DNA of 64,000 bases from an uncultured Rhodopila sp. (lineage in GTDB: Bacteria; Pseudomonadota; Alphaproteobacteria; Acetobacterales; Acetobacteraceae), in assembly GCA_903932145.1 (NCBI GenBank), contig CAIZFE010000080.1, forward strand, positions 1 to 64,000, given 5' to 3'. Below are positions 1-8,667 of the stretch, piece after piece. Made by a program: the position numbers and the translations under genes. A model generated the notes under the pieces. It ran no database searches and was not told where the DNA came from. It saw nothing but the letters and a program-made list of their open reading frames with translations. Each line of letters begins with the position of its first letter. Position 1 is the stretch's first letter.

Positions 1-207
1 ACGGGTGCTTTGTCGAACCAAGGAACATGGCTCAGTCAGCAAGATGACCCTTGCCGAGTAGGCCAGGCGCCGGATACTGTTTCTTGCCCAATGGTGGGTG
101 AGACTGAAAACGCCTCACACACAGAAAAGCTGACACTCCCACGCTCGCTGCGCAGACCAACAGAAGTTCAGCTTCGCACCCCCATCGCGCGCGCTACAAG
201 CCCGAAC
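1..207. other. no gene recognised at left edge
   Basis: This stretch lies downstream of livF. The only open frame across it (10-258, plus strand) has no recognisable domain and overlaps the end of livF on the opposite strand, so I do not call it. No terminator-like hairpin with a T-run stands out. Confidence 0.4.
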
Positions 208-930
208 TCAGTGAGCCGCGCCCAGGTAAGCCGCGCGCACAGCCGGGTCATTCTTTAGCTTCGACGCCTCACCGGAACCGGCGAGCCGGCCGTTTTCCAG
301 CACATAGCCATAATCGGCGATTTCGAGCGCGGCGGCGGCGAATTGCTCGACCAGCAGCATGGTGATCTTGGCCTCTTTCAAACGCCGGATGGTGGCGAAA
401 ACCTCCTCCACCAGCTTCGGCGAAAGCCCCATCGACGGCTCGTCCAGCAGCAGCACCTCGGGTTGCAACATCAGCGCACGGCCCATCGCCAGCATCTGCT
501 GCTCACCGCCCGATAATGTGCCGGCAAGCTGCTCGCGCCGCTCACGCAAGCGCGGAAACAGGTCGAACATCCTCTGCAGGTCGGCGTTGACGTCACCCTT
601 CGGGCGCTGACCGGTCAGACGCGGGAATGCGCCCAGCAACAGATTGTCGGCCACGCTTAATGTGCCGAACACCCGGCGGCCTTCCGGCGAATGTGCCAGG
701 CCAAGGCGGGTAATCTCGTGCGATGATTTACCGGCGATGCTTTGCCCGTTCAGCGTGATCTGACCCGACTCCGGCGCGATCATGCCGGAAATCGCCCGCA
801 GCATGGTGGTCTTGCCGGCCCCGTTCGATCCGATCAGCGTCACCAACTGACCCTTCGGAACAGCGATGCTGACCGCGTGCAGCACTTTGACTTTGCCATA
901 GCCGGCGACAAGATTCTTGATCTCGAGCAT
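208..930 (-). CDS. livF: LivF-type ABC transporter ATPase
   Basis: Second ATP-binding subunit of a branched-chain amino-acid (HAAT) importer; it would power uptake at the inner face of the cytoplasmic membrane together with the LivG half of the neighbouring fusion. The 240 residues show a Walker A GSNGAGKT at 34-41, the ABC signature LSGGEQQ at 139-145 and Walker B VLLLDEP at 159-165; the length and the tail are typical of LivF. It is the last gene of the minus-strand livK-livH-livMG-livF set, 107 bp after livMG. The substrate cannot be read from the ATPase: HAAT systems also carry amides, urea and aromatic acids. Confidence 0.93.
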   Translation of the reverse strand: MLEIKNLVAGYGKVKVLHAVSIAVPKGQLVTLIGSNGAGKTTMLRAISGMIAPESGQITLNGQSIAGKSSHEITRLGLAHSPEGRRVFGTLSVADNLLLGAFPRLTGQRPKGDVNADLQRMFDLFPRLRERREQLAGTLSGGEQQMLAMGRALMLQPEVLLLDEPSMGLSPKLVEEVFATIRRLKEAKITMLLVEQFAAAALEIADYGYVLENGRLAGSGEASKLKNDPAVRAAYLGAAH

Positions 931-1037
931 GATCGTAATCCTAACAGCGCGATCGTTTAAGGGTGTCTTTGCCCCAAACGGTGATCACGCGATCAAACAA
1001 ACAGTGCGGGCCATGATCGTTGGTCGATCATGCTCAC

Positions 1038-3041
1038 CTACGCGGCAACGGCGGAACCGCCGAGGTAGGCTTCGATCACGCGCGGGTTCGCCTGCACGTC
1101 GGCGGGCAGGCCCTCGGCGATTTTCTGGCCGAAATCCAAAACGGTGACGGTGTCGCAAATGGACATGACGACATCCATGTGGTGTTCGATCAGGATCACC
1201 GTCATGCCGTGCGCCTTGATCTTGCGAATGATCTCGATCAGATCCTTGATGTCCGGCGCGGTCAGACCGGCCGCCGGCTCATCCAACAGCAGCAATTGCG
1301 GATCCAGCGCCAGGGCGCGGCCGATTTCCAGCAGCCGCATCTTGCCGTACGGCAGGTTGCGAGCCTCCTCATTCGCCAGGCTCTCAAGCCCGACGAACTC
1401 CAGGATGCTGATCGCCCGCTGGCGTGCTTCGTCTTCCTCCCGCCGCGACGCGGGCAGGCCCAGCGCCACCGCCGCCACGCCGCTGGAATAACCGTGATGC
1501 AGCCCGACCATTACGTTTTCAGCGCAGGTGAGTTCGGAGAACAACTGCACGTTCTGGAACGTTCGCGCGATTCCGGCGGCAGCGATCTCGGGGCTGGTCA
1601 GTCCGTTGATTTTGCGGCCTAAAAACGAAATGTCGCCGCCGGTCGGCACATAGATCCCGGTCAACACGTTCATCATCGTGCTTTTGCCCGACCCGTTCGG
1701 GCCGATCAGGCCGTGGATCGTGCCGCGCCTGATATCGAGATCGACCTCGTTGAGCGCCTTCAGCCCGTCGAATTGCATCAGTACATGCTTGGCATCCAGC
1801 AGCGTTGCGCCAACCGCGACCGAACCCTGACCGGTCTGGCCCCAGACTTTCGACTGGTCCGCTTGCCCCGTTACGGTGGCGTGGCGGGACACCAAACGCG
1901 GTGCGACCGTCCCGACCAGTTGCTTCAGATAGCCGATGATGCCGTCGGGCAAGTAATAAACGACGAACAGGATCATCAGGCCGTAGATGGTCAGTTTGTA
2001 ATCGACGATGCGCTCCAGTACCAGGGAGAACCCGAACATCGCGACGCAGAGCGCCACCGGGACCGCAATTGCCTTCCACCGTTCGCGATCTCGCCGCATG
2101 GCGAAACCACCGGCCACAACCGCGATCAGCGCAATCAACGCGGTGGTGTACCGAAACAACGTCAGGTCGGACAGGATGTTCGGCAGGAACACGACGATCG
2201 CCGCACCCAGGATCGGTCCGATCCGCGACTTCCGCCCACCCATCGCGACTGCCAGCAGGAACTCGACCGAGGTGCCGAAACCGAACGCCTCGGGTGCGAT
2301 GTACTGGCGGAAATACGCGTACAACGCGCCAGCCAGCCCGGCGAAACCGGCGCTGAGAACAAACGCCAGAACCTTGTGCTTATAGACGCTGACACCCATG
2401 CAATCGCAGGCGATCGGGCTGTCGCGCAGCGCCTCAAACGCTCGGCCGTAGCGCGAGGCGATCAGCCGGTTGATCACCAGGATCGTGCCGAGCAGCGCGA
2501 TGGCCGAGACATAGTAATATTCGACCTCTTTCATCCGCTTCAGAGAGATTTCGATCCAATCGCGGACGTCGAGGAAAATCGGGGTCCGCAGCTCGATACC
2601 CAGCGGGCCGTTGGTGAGATTGAAGTGCCCGGTCCAGGCGCCGAGATCGGTCATCTCGTTGATCAGGGTCATGACGATGGTGCCGAATGCCAATGTCACC
2701 ATCGACAGGTAAGGACCCGTCACCTTCAACGCGGGCAGCGCCAGCAGGGCGCCGAACAGGGCCGTGACGACCATCGCCGTGGGCAGCGCCGGCCAGAAAC
2801 CGAGGCCTAAATGCCGCCATACCAGGCCCGCGGCATAGGCGCCGAGACCGAACAGTGCGGCATGGCCAATCGAGACCTCACCGGTGTAGCCGAACACGAT
2901 ATCGAGGCCGAGGGCGACGATCGAATAGATGACGATCGTGGTGATCAATGGCAGGTAATAGGATGACGTTACGACCCACGGCACCATCGCCAACGCGACG
3001 ACAACCACGGCGGACGTTAGGAATTTCAAGGTGTTGTTCAT
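1038..3041 (-). CDS. LivM-LivG fusion (permease plus ATPase)
   Basis: One 667-residue polypeptide combining two subunits that are usually separate. Residues 1 to about 375 are a LivM-type permease with many hydrophobic helices and the GYTGEVSIGHAA and GGRKSRIGPILGA motifs. After a polar linker (about 380-415) comes a LivG-type ATPase with Walker A GPNGSGKST (447-455), a divergent signature LPYGKMRLLEIGRAL near 565 and Walker B LLLLDEP near 585. There is no stop or frameshift between the halves. It sits 4 bp downstream of livH, so it is translated within the same operon. Natural LivM-LivG fusions are known in this transporter class. Coupling the membrane and ATPase subunits fixes their stoichiometry. 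Confidence 0.92.
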   Translation of the reverse strand: MNNTLKFLTSAVVVVALAMVPWVVTSSYYLPLITTIVIYSIVALGLDIVFGYTGEVSIGHAALFGLGAYAAGLVWRHLGLGFWPALPTAMVVTALFGALLALPALKVTGPYLSMVTLAFGTIVMTLINEMTDLGAWTGHFNLTNGPLGIELRTPIFLDVRDWIEISLKRMKEVEYYYVSAIALLGTILVINRLIASRYGRAFEALRDSPIACDCMGVSVYKHKVLAFVLSAGFAGLAGALYAYFRQYIAPEAFGFGTSVEFLLAVAMGGRKSRIGPILGAAIVVFLPNILSDLTLFRYTTALIALIAVVAGGFAMRRDRERWKAIAVPVALCVAMFGFSLVLERIVDYKLTIYGLMILFVVYYLPDGIIGYLKQLVGTVAPRLVSRHATVTGQADQSKVWGQTGQGSVAVGATLLDAKHVLMQFDGLKALNEVDLDIRRGTIHGLIGPNGSGKSTMMNVLTGIYVPTGGDISFLGRKINGLTSPEIAAAGIARTFQNVQLFSELTCAENVMVGLHHGYSSGVAAVALGLPASRREEDEARQRAISILEFVGLESLANEEARNLPYGKMRLLEIGRALALDPQLLLLDEPAAGLTAPDIKDLIEIIRKIKAHGMTVILIEHHMDVVMSICDTVTVLDFGQKIAEGLPADVQANPRVIEAYLGGSAVAA

Positions 3042-3045
3042 CGGC

Positions 3046-3945
3046 TCAGACCTTCTTGATCGCGGTCTTGCCGAACAGCCCGGCGGGTTTGAACGAGAGC
3101 ACCAGCAACAGCAAGATCAGGCCGGGCACGTCCTTGTAGCCGGTATCGAAATAGAAGCCGGTCAGGCTCTCGGTGATCCCCAGGATCAGTCCGCCGACCA
3201 CAACGCCGAGCCCGCTCGATAGGCCGCCGATGATGGCGACCGCGAATGCCTTCAGGCCGAGTGCGGCACCCATATTGGCGCCGGTCAGCGTGATCGGGGC
3301 GATCAGCACACCGGCAAGGGCCGCGCTGAGCGATGACAGAGCGTAAGAGAACGTGATCACCTGCGAGGTATTGATGCCCATCAGCCCCGCCGCGTCCCGG
3401 TCGTTGGCAGTGGCGACCACGGCCTTGCCGTAGATCGAGCGCCGGTTGAACAGTTCGACCCCCAGCATCATCGCCAGGGCGCCGAGGACGATGATGATCT
3501 CCATCAGGCGGACCTTGACGCCCCAGAAGTTGAGCGGAACCTCACTGACCGGCGAGGGGAATTTCAGCGGATCCTTTCCCCAGATGTGTTCGGCCATGTT
3601 CTTAAAGATGATGCCCAACGCGATGGTGGCCATGATCCAACCGGCTTCCGACTTGGTGCGGATCGCCTGGCGGACACCGAGCCATTCCACGACCGTGCCC
3701 TGCATCATGCCGAAGACGAACACGATCGGCAGCGCCAGCAGATAGGCCCACAAATTGCCGAACGAAAACCCGATCAGCACACTGACCGCGGTCAGGCCGA
3801 CCAGCGCGCCCAGGGTCAACGCCTCGCCCTGACCGAAATTCAGGGTTTTGGAGGTCGAGAACGTCAATTGATAGCCAAACGCGATGACGCCGTAGATCAT
3901 GCCGACCGAGATGCCGGACACCAATATCTGCAAGAAGTTTTGCAC
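3046..3945 (-). CDS. livH: LivH-type ABC transporter permease
   Basis: Inner-membrane permease subunit of the same HAAT importer, 299 residues, very hydrophobic with about eight membrane segments. The N-terminal segment carries the LivH signature around the TLNFGQGE motif, and a GGLSSGLGVVVGG motif lies in the C-terminal half. The start is GTG at 3945, preceded by an AGGGAAA ribosome-binding site. It follows livK after 261 bp, a gap that holds a short direct repeat, and is followed by livMG after 4 bp. It pairs with the LivM half of the fusion to form the translocation pore. Confidence 0.93.
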   Translation of the reverse strand: MQNFLQILVSGISVGMIYGVIAFGYQLTFSTSKTLNFGQGEALTLGALVGLTAVSVLIGFSFGNLWAYLLALPIVFVFGMMQGTVVEWLGVRQAIRTKSEAGWIMATIALGIIFKNMAEHIWGKDPLKFPSPVSEVPLNFWGVKVRLMEIIIVLGALAMMLGVELFNRRSIYGKAVVATANDRDAAGLMGINTSQVITFSYALSSLSAALAGVLIAPITLTGANMGAALGLKAFAVAIIGGLSSGLGVVVGGLILGITESLTGFYFDTGYKDVPGLILLLLVLSFKPAGLFGKTAIKKV

Positions 3946-4020
3946 GTAAATTTCCCTGAATCAGTCCAAGTGCCGCGATCGGCGGGACGTCCACGCGCCC
4001 TGCCGAGGTGCCTTACTGCG

Positions 4021-4052
4021 TTTGACCGGGCGCCGAATTTGACCGGGCGCCG
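4021..4052. repeat. 15-bp direct repeat between livK and livH
   Basis: TTTGACCGGGCGCCG occurs twice, at 4021-4035 and 4038-4052, separated by two bases, in the livK-livH gap. Such gaps after binding-protein genes often carry structures that lower expression of the permease genes. I see no long hairpin here. Confidence 0.6.
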
Positions 4053-4206
4053 GCCAAAAAGCCAGCACCAAAACGATCCGGGACCGACCTGTATCCGTTA
4101 CAGGCGGGTTATGTCGCTGCATCCCGGATCGGCGTCGCCGCAAAGTGCGGTTACCGTCCGGAATGCACGCGGTTGGACTTCGACCGATCGCGTCGTCCGT
4201 TTCGGT

Positions 4207-5412
4207 TTACGCCTTCGGCTTCAGGCGCAGCGCGTCGGCGCCCTCGACGTCGGCGGGGTTGGCGGGCACCACGCGTCCGCCCTTGACCGTGCCCAGCACG
4301 GGAATGTTGGAGGTGATCGCCTCATGATCGGTGGCGGTGAAGGGATGGTCATAATTGGTGACCACGCCGTCGATCTTGTTGTTCAGGTTTTCCAGCGCCG
4401 CGCGGATCTTCGTGCCGTCGGTGGAATTGGCCTGCTCGATCGCCGCGGTCAGCAGCAAAATCGAGTCGTAACCCTGCGCGGCCGAAACCGGTGAGGGGAT
4501 ACGGTCCACCTTATAAGCAGCCTGATACGCCTCGATGAAGGACTTGCGCTTCGGCGTGGACGGCACCTGGATGAAGGTCTGCGGCATCAGAACGCCTTCG
4601 CTGTTGGCGCCGGCGGCGTCGATGAAGCTGGCCATCGACAGCGTCCACGAGCCCATCACCGGCACTTTCCAGCCCAGCTTGACGACGGCGTTGACGGTCT
4701 GCGCCAGTTCCGGGCCGATCGCGTAGGTCAGCACGACATCGGCGCCGGCGTCCTTGGCACGCAGCGCCTGCGCGGTCATGTCGGTGTCGCCGATATTGAA
4801 TTTCTCAACCGCAACCGTCTTCAAACCGCGCTCGGTCAGTGCCTTTTCCAGGTCAGCCCGGCCCAACTGGCCATAGTTGGTGCTGTCGGCGATGATGGCG
4901 GGCTTGGTGTACCCGGCCTTCTTGACCGCTTCGGCGACCATGGCGGACTGAATGCTGTCATTCGCCGAGGTGCGGAAAATATAATTGAACTTGTATTCCG
5001 GCGGCAGAAATTGGCGCGTGACGATCGTGCCGGTCGCGACGTTATTGATGACCGGAATTTCCGCTTCCTCGTAGAAGCGCTGGGCAGCCAGCGCCACGCC
5101 GGTGTTGATGAAGCCGACCGTGGCGATCACTTGCTCTTTGTTGATCAGTTCCTGGGCGATCTGCACGCCGAGTTCGTTCTTGCCCTCGTCGTCGCGTTCA
5201 ACGAATTGGACCTGACGTCCCAGCACGCCGCCGGCCTTGTTGACTTCGGCCAAGGCCAACTTGGCGCCATCGCGCATGCTGACGCCCATGGAAGCCGACC
5301 CGCCGGTCATCGGGCCGGACAGGCCGATTTTGATCGGCCCGGACTGCGCCATGGCAGCGGTGGACAGCAGAGCGGCCATGGCCGCGCCGGCCAATCGTGA
5401 TTTTAGCATCAT
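4207..5412 (-). CDS. livK: LivK-type periplasmic binding protein
   Basis: Substrate-binding component of the HAAT importer, periplasmic, about 401 residues from the chosen start. The N-terminus (MMLKSRLAGAAMAALLSTAA, ending at AMAQ) is a clear Sec signal peptide, followed by a type I periplasmic binding fold with the typical KIGLSGPMTGG opening. I place the start at ATG 5412 (a second ATG follows at once), preceded by GGGG. An upstream in-frame ATG at 5466 would put 18 unsuitable residues before the signal peptide. As first gene of the operon it should be the most expressed. The ligand could be leucine-type amino acids, amides or aromatic compounds; sequence alone does not settle it. Confidence 0.92.
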   Translation of the reverse strand: MMLKSRLAGAAMAALLSTAAMAQSGPIKIGLSGPMTGGSASMGVSMRDGAKLALAEVNKAGGVLGRQVQFVERDDEGKNELGVQIAQELINKEQVIATVGFINTGVALAAQRFYEEAEIPVINNVATGTIVTRQFLPPEYKFNYIFRTSANDSIQSAMVAEAVKKAGYTKPAIIADSTNYGQLGRADLEKALTERGLKTVAVEKFNIGDTDMTAQALRAKDAGADVVLTYAIGPELAQTVNAVVKLGWKVPVMGSWTLSMASFIDAAGANSEGVLMPQTFIQVPSTPKRKSFIEAYQAAYKVDRIPSPVSAAQGYDSILLLTAAIEQANSTDGTKIRAALENLNNKIDGVVTNYDHPFTATDHEAITSNIPVLGTVKGGRVVPANPADVEGADALRLKPKA

Positions 5413-5542
5413 GAACGATATTCCCCAGAGTAGGCGTATTTGTAACGTTGCAAAAAGATGTGCCAAATTTGCCAGGACAACAGGGGCAGGCTTCTTGCGT
5501 GCTTGCTCCCCGGCATCATTCTAAAATGACATATGTTGCAAC

Positions 5543-5570
5543 GACATAGCTTAAATATCCAGGGTGTCAA
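5543..5570 (-). promoter_or_regulatory. candidate livK promoter
   Basis: On the minus strand a perfect TTGACA (5565-5570) is followed after 16 bp by TATGTC (5543-5548), about 130 bp upstream of the livK start in an AT-richer patch. The -35 box is good and the -10 box weak. No operator is recognised. Confidence 0.35.
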
Positions 5571-6052
5571 CAACAATTTTGAATTGTAAACATGATGAAA
5601 GTCGGATTGGTGTCCGGACCCGGACGGTCCGCAAGGCAATTCTCGAGAACCTTCGTTGGAACGGGAAATGACGGAGCCGTCCAGTGTCGGGTCAACGTGT
5701 CCGCCCAATTGCGCGTCAGGCATCCTGGTGGGCCGGGCCAGTCGCGGGGAAAGCGGCGCTGATCGTGGACGCGCATTATGATCGGGTGGCCTTGGTCACT
5801 GCCACTTTTCCTGACGACGTCGGTGGCGTGAGGGGAGGCATGCACGATTGTCCCGGCGGTGAGCCTTGCCGGAAAGGCGACCGCGCAAAATCGACATTTC
5901 GGTTAATCGGTCGCCGCTCATTTCCCCGGCCAGCGCATAAATCCCATGCCGTCCGGCCCGATTATCATCTTCAACGCCTGCTTCTATCTTCCACCCATCA
6001 AAGCCGAGCAGGATTGCCCGGCATCGGAAAGACGCTGGCGACGGAGGATATC
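5571..6052. other. intergenic, no supported gene
   Basis: Open frames cross this stretch on both strands (for example 5684 onward, plus), but none has a ribosome-binding site, a plausible protein composition or a recognised domain. The divergent promoters of livK and of the small gene at 6053 are expected here. Confidence 0.5.
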
Positions 6053-6214
6053 ATGGCACACGCACTGTTAGGACGCCTCTTCACGGTGAAGACCCTGATC
6101 CGTGTCGCTTCGACCGCCCTGAGTCTGAACTCCATCGCAATCGCGCATTCCCAGCCGGCGTATCAAGCGCCAGCACATAACTACTACCAGAACAATTGGA
6201 TGTCCGGCCGCTGA
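6053..6214 (+). CDS. small exported peptide of unknown function
   Basis: A 53-residue product too short for most gene callers. A strong GGAGG lies 6 bases before ATG 6053, which favours this start over the longer open frame that begins at 5684. Residues about 8-33 form a hydrophobic stretch with small residues ending near AHSQ, which reads as a signal peptide or N-terminal anchor. The mature tail is rich in Tyr, Asn and His (AHNYYQNNWMSGR). I recall similar short proteins with this kind of tail among Acetobacteraceae annotations but know no function. It stands alone between livK and the first copy of the leaderless gene family. Confidence 0.55.
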   Translation: MAHALLGRLFTVKTLIRVASTALSLNSIAIAHSQPAYQAPAHNYYQNNWMSGR

Positions 6215-6326
6215 GGTAGATTCGCTTCTGCGCCGCTGGCAGCAGAGTTTGGGGGCGAGAGGCGCAGCGGCGTGGCGCTACTTCGCGTGAATGGCAGCGG
6301 GCTGAATCTTGGCATACACGCCAGAC

Positions 6327-6355
6327 TTGACATATACTAACGTTAATGTTATCAA
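6327..6355 (+). promoter_or_regulatory. promoter with palindromic operator, copy 1
   Basis: TTGACA at 6327-6332, a 17-bp spacer, and TATCAA at 6350-6355. The spacer holds the imperfect palindrome AACGTTAATGTT (6339-6350). Only 7 bp separate the -10 box from ATG 6363, so transcription would begin at or next to the start codon. The same layout, base for base in spacing, is present at 10652-10688. Confidence 0.6.
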
Positions 6356-6362
6356 AACAGGC

Positions 6363-7157
6363 ATGAAGCATACGGCGCTAACCACATCCCGGCCTGCCCC
6401 GCCCGATCCCGCACAGGACCGGGCCGGTCTCACCGTGGTCACTTTGCCGCAACGCCTCGCCGCCCTGCTGCATGTCGTCCGTGTGCTGCTCGGGCACGGC
6501 CGCCGCCTCGCCGAGACCGTTCCGGACCGCGCCTCCAACGTTGAATTCGCCCCCCCCCTGGCCGCGGTTTGCGGTACCTACAACCTGCCGTCCATTCTCG
6601 CCCGCGTGCAGCGTGGCATCCTGCGTGCCATGGCTTTAGAGCGTTATTTGCTCGCCCGCGCCGAAAAGGGCCGCGAGATCGCCTTCGTGGAATGGCGCGA
6701 GCGTGCGCCGGCCAGGTCACCGGCCTAACCGCCAGAGGGGGCGGAAGAGGAGGCGCAAGAGGCGCCCGCTCCCAAGCGCCGGCCGTGCGATCCGGACGAT
6801 CTTCGCATTCCCACACTCGGAGAACTCGACGCTGAAGTGCGCCGCCGTCCACTCGGCCGCACCATCGCCACGATCTGCATGGACCTCGCCGTCGTTCCCG
6901 GGTTCTGCACCGGCCCATTTTGGAACCAGGTGTTCGAGACGCTACAGGGTTACGGCGGCAGTTTCACTTCGCTGTGTAAGATGCGGGCACATCGCGTGGT
7001 ATCTTTTCAGAAAGAGCGGGACCAGCATCCGGAGTCCTGGGACTGTGCCTGGGAGTTCCCGGGACCAAAGACGGTTCGCCGCATCCTCGGGTGCCTGATC
7101 GGCGAGGCGCCGATCAGGCACCCGCCTGGCCCGAGGCTGGCCACCGCTCCACCCTGA
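6363..7157 (+). pseudogene. unknown family, copy 1, one in-frame stop
   Basis: A full-length paralogue of the 275-residue gene at 10688, aligning from end to end in a single frame. The only break is TAA at 6726-6728, where the intact copy has GAA, so one base change explains it. The N-terminal part keeps the helical core (LLHVVRVLLGHGRRL, ILRAMALERYLL). The C-terminal part keeps CMDLAV, FCTGPFWNQ and VSFQKERD motifs. The stop falls in the charged, poorly conserved linker between the two parts, so two separate peptides could in principle be made. No ribosome-binding site is evident before a GTG at 6837. Function unknown. Confidence 0.7.
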
Positions 7158-7414
7158 TTTCGTCCTCGGACATGCGTTGCACCCTCAGCTTTTGGGCGCG
7201 CTTTCGCGCGCGTATCGGCCCGATCTCGTTCCGGGCGACCCCGGGGCAAGCGGGTGAATGTTCACCACCGAGTCAGCGTTGCCGCCCGGCAAGGGTCACG
7301 GTTAGAGGCCGTTGGTATAAGTCGACCCGGCTTAAACCATTGTCGGCGGCCCATTATGGGTCATATCACTCGTCATCCAAGGCGTAATCTTGTAAGGGTG
7401 AGCCTGCTTGAGTA
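7158..7414 (+). other. 3' flank of copy 1, includes shared hairpin
   Basis: The similarity between the two family copies continues past the stop codon to about 7259 (versus 11583). It includes a GC hairpin GCGCGC-TTTC-GCGCGC at 7196-7211, whose counterpart at 11524-11535 has four paired bases in each arm. No T-run follows, so termination is uncertain. The rest holds nothing recognisable. Confidence 0.5.
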
Positions 7415-8611
7415 TTGACCGCTCTCAATCCCCCTTGCAGGTACCATTTGCCGCCCGGACCCGCACCGATCCGCCGCTATTTGGCTCTCAGGCCAGGCGC
7501 CGCACCCGAAATCGCGCGCTTAGCGGCGAATGCGGTCATCAGTTGCTTAATGTCGCAACAAAGGATTTTAGCCGAACACTACAAGATGGATTATGATCAG
7601 CTTGCGGTCTATCTGGTGATAGCCAATGGCGCGGTGCAGAGATCTATCCGCAAACCAGAGCCCGGATCACACTTGGAAACGTTTGAACCGTTGGAATATG
7701 AGGATCTCGGAGTTGTTTCACGGCGGGCCGTCGCTGAAGCAACAGGTCTGCCGCGCGAAACCGTTCGTCGCATGTTTGACAAAATGACCGCTAATGGACG
7801 ATTGGTTACAGTTACAGATAACAAATCTGGCGAAAAGCTTTTAACTACCGAGTACTTTCCCCTGGAATCGCGACCGACGCGAAAATACACCAACGCCACC
7901 GTGCGAATGGCCAATCAGTTATCGAGGCTGGGAATCGTGACGGTGCAAGATCGTGCTACGGCTATTGTCGTTAGCAAAATCGAAGCTGACGTTTCTCAGG
8001 CTTTTGATCCTGGCCGATCAGGCTCCGCGGCCTTGGACAGCCCCTTCGTCCATGCCGCCGGTCAATCGGCCCGCAGCACACTGGTAGAGGGGAATGCACT
8101 CGATGCGATGATCCTGGCAGAAGAGAACTTCACCTCAAAAGCACGGCTCGTGTCATATGCAACAATCAATGACATCTTAGAACAATTGCGTCTTTTGGCG
8201 GACCACTCGGGTATGAGCTATAATGAGCTTGTCGTTTATATTTGGATTTCATTGGCAACCGTTCAGGAGACAAGCCAGATCGAGGCAGCGGATCAACTGC
8301 CAACGCCGGATTCGCCGATCCCATTCCCCGGCACCGGATCGATCTCGCGACGTGCGGTCGCCGCCGCAACAGGCCTCCCCAGGGAAACCGCGCGTCGTAT
8401 AATCACCGGTCTGCTCGCCAAGGGTCACGTCACCCCGGTTGGGCGTAACTTCGTTGCGTCGCCTTTTCTCACTGAACTGCCCGCGCAAAGCCAGATTATG
8501 AGCTGCTTGGAAAAGGCGGTTCAAATAATCAACACGCTGCTGCGGCTGGACGTCATGGTGTTTAGCGATAGGACAGCGCGTCGCCACCCGTGGCCTGGAG
8601 ATAGTGCTTGA
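7415..8611 (+). CDS. tandem helix-turn-helix protein, unknown
   Basis: The protein is built from two copies of one unit, about residues 35-180 and 230-385. Each unit opens with a helix and a MxYxxLxVY motif (MDYDQLAVY, MSYNELVVY). After a variable loop comes a winged-helix-like element: VSRRAVAEATGLPRETVRR in the first and ISRRAVAAATGLPRETARR in the second. Each ends with a helical segment. This suggests a DNA-binding regulator that carries both half-site readers on one chain. The start is unsure: TTG 7415 gives 398 residues, while ATG 7550 would cut into the first unit. Base composition is visibly more AT-rich than its neighbours, suggesting acquisition. No ligand domain is seen. Confidence 0.7.
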   Translation: MTALNPPCRYHLPPGPAPIRRYLALRPGAAPEIARLAANAVISCLMSQQRILAEHYKMDYDQLAVYLVIANGAVQRSIRKPEPGSHLETFEPLEYEDLGVVSRRAVAEATGLPRETVRRMFDKMTANGRLVTVTDNKSGEKLLTTEYFPLESRPTRKYTNATVRMANQLSRLGIVTVQDRATAIVVSKIEADVSQAFDPGRSGSAALDSPFVHAAGQSARSTLVEGNALDAMILAEENFTSKARLVSYATINDILEQLRLLADHSGMSYNELVVYIWISLATVQETSQIEAADQLPTPDSPIPFPGTGSISRRAVAAATGLPRETARRIITGLLAKGHVTPVGRNFVASPFLTELPAQSQIMSCLEKAVQIINTLLRLDVMVFSDRTARRHPWPGDSA

Positions 8612-8667
8612 TGGTCTTTCCCTGAACCCGGAACTGACCTCCACGATAGGATACGAACGGTGCTGAT

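Noticed and set aside
5684-6052. Upstream extension of the small exported peptide frame (from 5684)
   Set aside because: No ribosome-binding site at 5684, composition unlike protein, and a strong GGAGG lies directly before ATG 6053.
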